From assembly GCA_012519875.1 (NCBI GenBank), contig JAAYPL010000198.1:1-6207 (forward strand): a stretch of 6,207 nucleotides of DNA, in the 5' to 3' direction. Below, piece by piece: positions 5,710 through 6,207 of this stretch; the first letter of the stretch is position 1, and each line of letters starts with the position of its first letter. The DNA comes from Clostridiaceae bacterium. GTDB lineage: Bacteria; Bacillota; Clostridia; Saccharofermentanales; UBA5734. The translations under genes were made by a program, and so were the position numbers. Below the pieces are notes generated by a model. The model was given only the letters and a program-made list of their open reading frames with translations, was not told the origin of the DNA and did not search any database.

Positions 5710-5766
5710 TGCCATACTGAGGTGAGCGAAGGATCTCATGAGATTCTTCGAACTCTCAGAATGACA
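5710..5766. repeat. Composite head-to-head palindromic repeat, copy 7
   Basis: A 28-nt plus-oriented unit (5710-5737, TGCCATACTGAG to GGATCTC) and a 27-nt inverted unit (5740-5766, GAGATTCTTCG to CAGAATGACA) are joined by AT. Together they form the 12-nt palindrome ATCTCATGAGAT at 5733-5744. This is the fullest example here of the pair structure, with near-matching TGTCA/TGACA outer ends like the terminal inverted repeats of a miniature element. It begins 11 nt after the GspJ-like stop codon. Confidence 0.85.
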
Positions 5767-5879
5767 AATATGTTATTTGTTGCAAAGACACTGTATGATT
5801 TTATATAGTTATCATATGTAATTGAAATAACACTACATGAACCAATGAGCTTCATTTATTGATTCAGTATGACATTCCT

Positions 5880-5942
5880 TGTCATCATTAGCGAACCGAA
5901 GGATTTAGTGAGCTTTTTCGGGCTAAAGCTTTCGGAATAACA
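5880..5942. repeat. Composite palindromic repeat, copy 8 (decayed)
   Basis: The first half (5880-5907) is a diverged 28-nt unit, TGTCATCATTAGCGAACCGA and onward. The second half (5910-5942) is 33 nt, exactly the length of copy 4, and differs from it at seven positions, almost all C-to-T or G-to-A. Several of these changes keep pairing in RNA as G-U wobbles: inner arms GGGCT with AGCTT, outer arm with GGAAT. The element ends 31 nt before the -35 box of the next gene. Confidence 0.75.
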
Positions 5943-5973
5943 AAATGAAATAGCCAAATTTAATTAAAATTCA

Positions 5974-6002
5974 TTGACAAACACATAAATAATTTATAAA
6001 AT
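5974..6002 (+). promoter_or_regulatory. Sigma-A type promoter for the GspH-like gene
   Basis: TTGACA (5974-5979, full consensus) is separated by 17 bp from TAAAAT (5997-6002, five of six consensus). Transcription would start near 6009, leaving a leader of only about 20 nt that contains AGGTGA (6020-6025) before the ATG at 6029. The fit is good in a non-coding, AT-rich gap. It implies that the last gene and whatever follows can be transcribed separately from the genes upstream. Confidence 0.75.
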
Positions 6003-6028
6003 GAACTATGGTATATTTTAGGTGACTT

Positions 6029-6207
6029 ATGCATAATAAGGGTTTCACACTGATTGAATTGCTCGTTACAATATCAATTCTGTCCGTGGTCATGGCATTA
6101 GCCGTAATAACCATTGATAAGGATATGTTTTATCTGGAAAAGGCGGCCCATGAATTTGCTACAGATGTGAGATATGTGCAAATGGAATGCATGAAGAGTG
6201 AAACTGC
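6029..6207 (+). CDS. Minor prepilin, GspH/FimT-like (cut by window edge)
   Basis: The first 59 codons of a prepilin are present and the frame is open to the end of the window. The leader is MHNKG, cleavage falls before Phe6, and the mature N-terminus is FTLIELLVTISILSVVMALA with Glu5. The following helix, EKAAHEFATDVRYVQMECMK (38-57), is the pattern of GspH/FimT proteins, in which an Ala-rich stretch leads to an L-A-S-D-x-R-x-A-Q-like motif. AGGTGA lies 3 nt upstream of the ATG. It has its own promoter and is set apart from the other prepilin genes by 329 bp. With the I-, K- and J-like genes it completes the minor-pilin set. The C-terminal half and the exact length are outside the window. Confidence 0.88.
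   Translation, partial: MHNKGFTLIELLVTISILSVVMALAVITIDKDMFYLEKAAHEFATDVRYVQMECMKSET

Larger units (their letters stand above)
5700..6028. other. 329-bp intergenic region with two composite repeats and a promoter
   Basis: The region holds one composite repeat (5710-5766), about 110 bp of AT-rich sequence without a gene, one decayed composite repeat (5880-5942) and a consensus promoter (5974-6002). A weaker promoter-like pair, TTGCAA (5780-5785) and TATATA (5802-5807), was noted but not called. No terminator with a T-run was found after the GspJ-like gene. Confidence 0.7.

Noticed and set aside
5780..5807. Promoter-like TTGCAA with TATATA (16 bp) in the last intergenic gap
   Set aside because: It is weaker than the TTGACA/TAAAAT pair at 5974-6002 and more than 200 nt from the gene.
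217..6207. Reading the locus as a type II secretion or competence (com) operon
   Set aside because: The PilMN fusion and pseudopilin set resemble T2SS, but no secretin or GspC-like gene is seen. The gene order does not match comG, and a Pro22 pilin next to pilC and PilM/N/O-like genes fits a monoderm T4P better. The distinction remains an inference.

Overview
This window looks like part of a type IV pilus (T4P) assembly operon from a low-GC, monoderm Firmicute, most likely a clostridial-type organism. The evidence is the AT-rich sequence, strong AGGAG-type ribosome binding sites, a consensus sigma-A type promoter, and PilM/N/O-like genes followed directly by pilin genes. The outer-membrane partners PilP and PilQ, which follow PilO in diderm operons, are not seen here. 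Species cannot be assigned from the sequence alone.

All genes are on the + strand. In order they are: an inner-membrane platform protein (pilC, 217-1419); a short, probably major, type IV pilin (1471-1887); a PilM-like protein continuing into a transmembrane segment, coiled coil and PilN-like domain, i.e. a PilM-PilN fusion with the layout of GspL (2019-3506); a PilO-like protein (3490-4047); a GspI/PilV-like prepilin (4028-4411); a PilX/GspK-like prepilin without Glu5 (4625-5170); a GspJ/PilW-like prepilin (5172-5699); and the first 59 codons of a GspH/FimT-like prepilin that runs off the right edge (6029-6207). PilC, PilMN and PilO would form the membrane assembly platform. The four minor prepilins resemble the H-I-J-K set that primes or tips the fibre, and the 1471 gene would supply the shaft. 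The motor ATPases (PilB, PilT) and prepilin peptidase are not in the window and may lie outside it.

The genes fall into tightly overlapped blocks (pilMN-pilO-gspI-like; pilX-like-gspJ-like) separated by gaps. Nearly every gap of more than 100 bp carries one or more copies of a dispersed palindromic repeat with TGTCA...TGACA ends. I count about eight copies or remnants in both orientations, some as head-to-head pairs joined at the palindrome ATCTCATGAGAT. The copies differ in ways that preserve base pairing (covariation), so the structure appears to matter. Two copies sit directly against the ribosome binding sites of pilC and pilMN. The pilin gene is bracketed by an 11-bp-arm hairpin upstream and a repeat hairpin downstream.

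A clear promoter (TTGACA, 17-bp spacer, TAAAAT) precedes the last gene, suggesting a second transcription unit. No CRISPR array, tRNA, rRNA, insertion sequence or convincing rho-independent terminator was seen.
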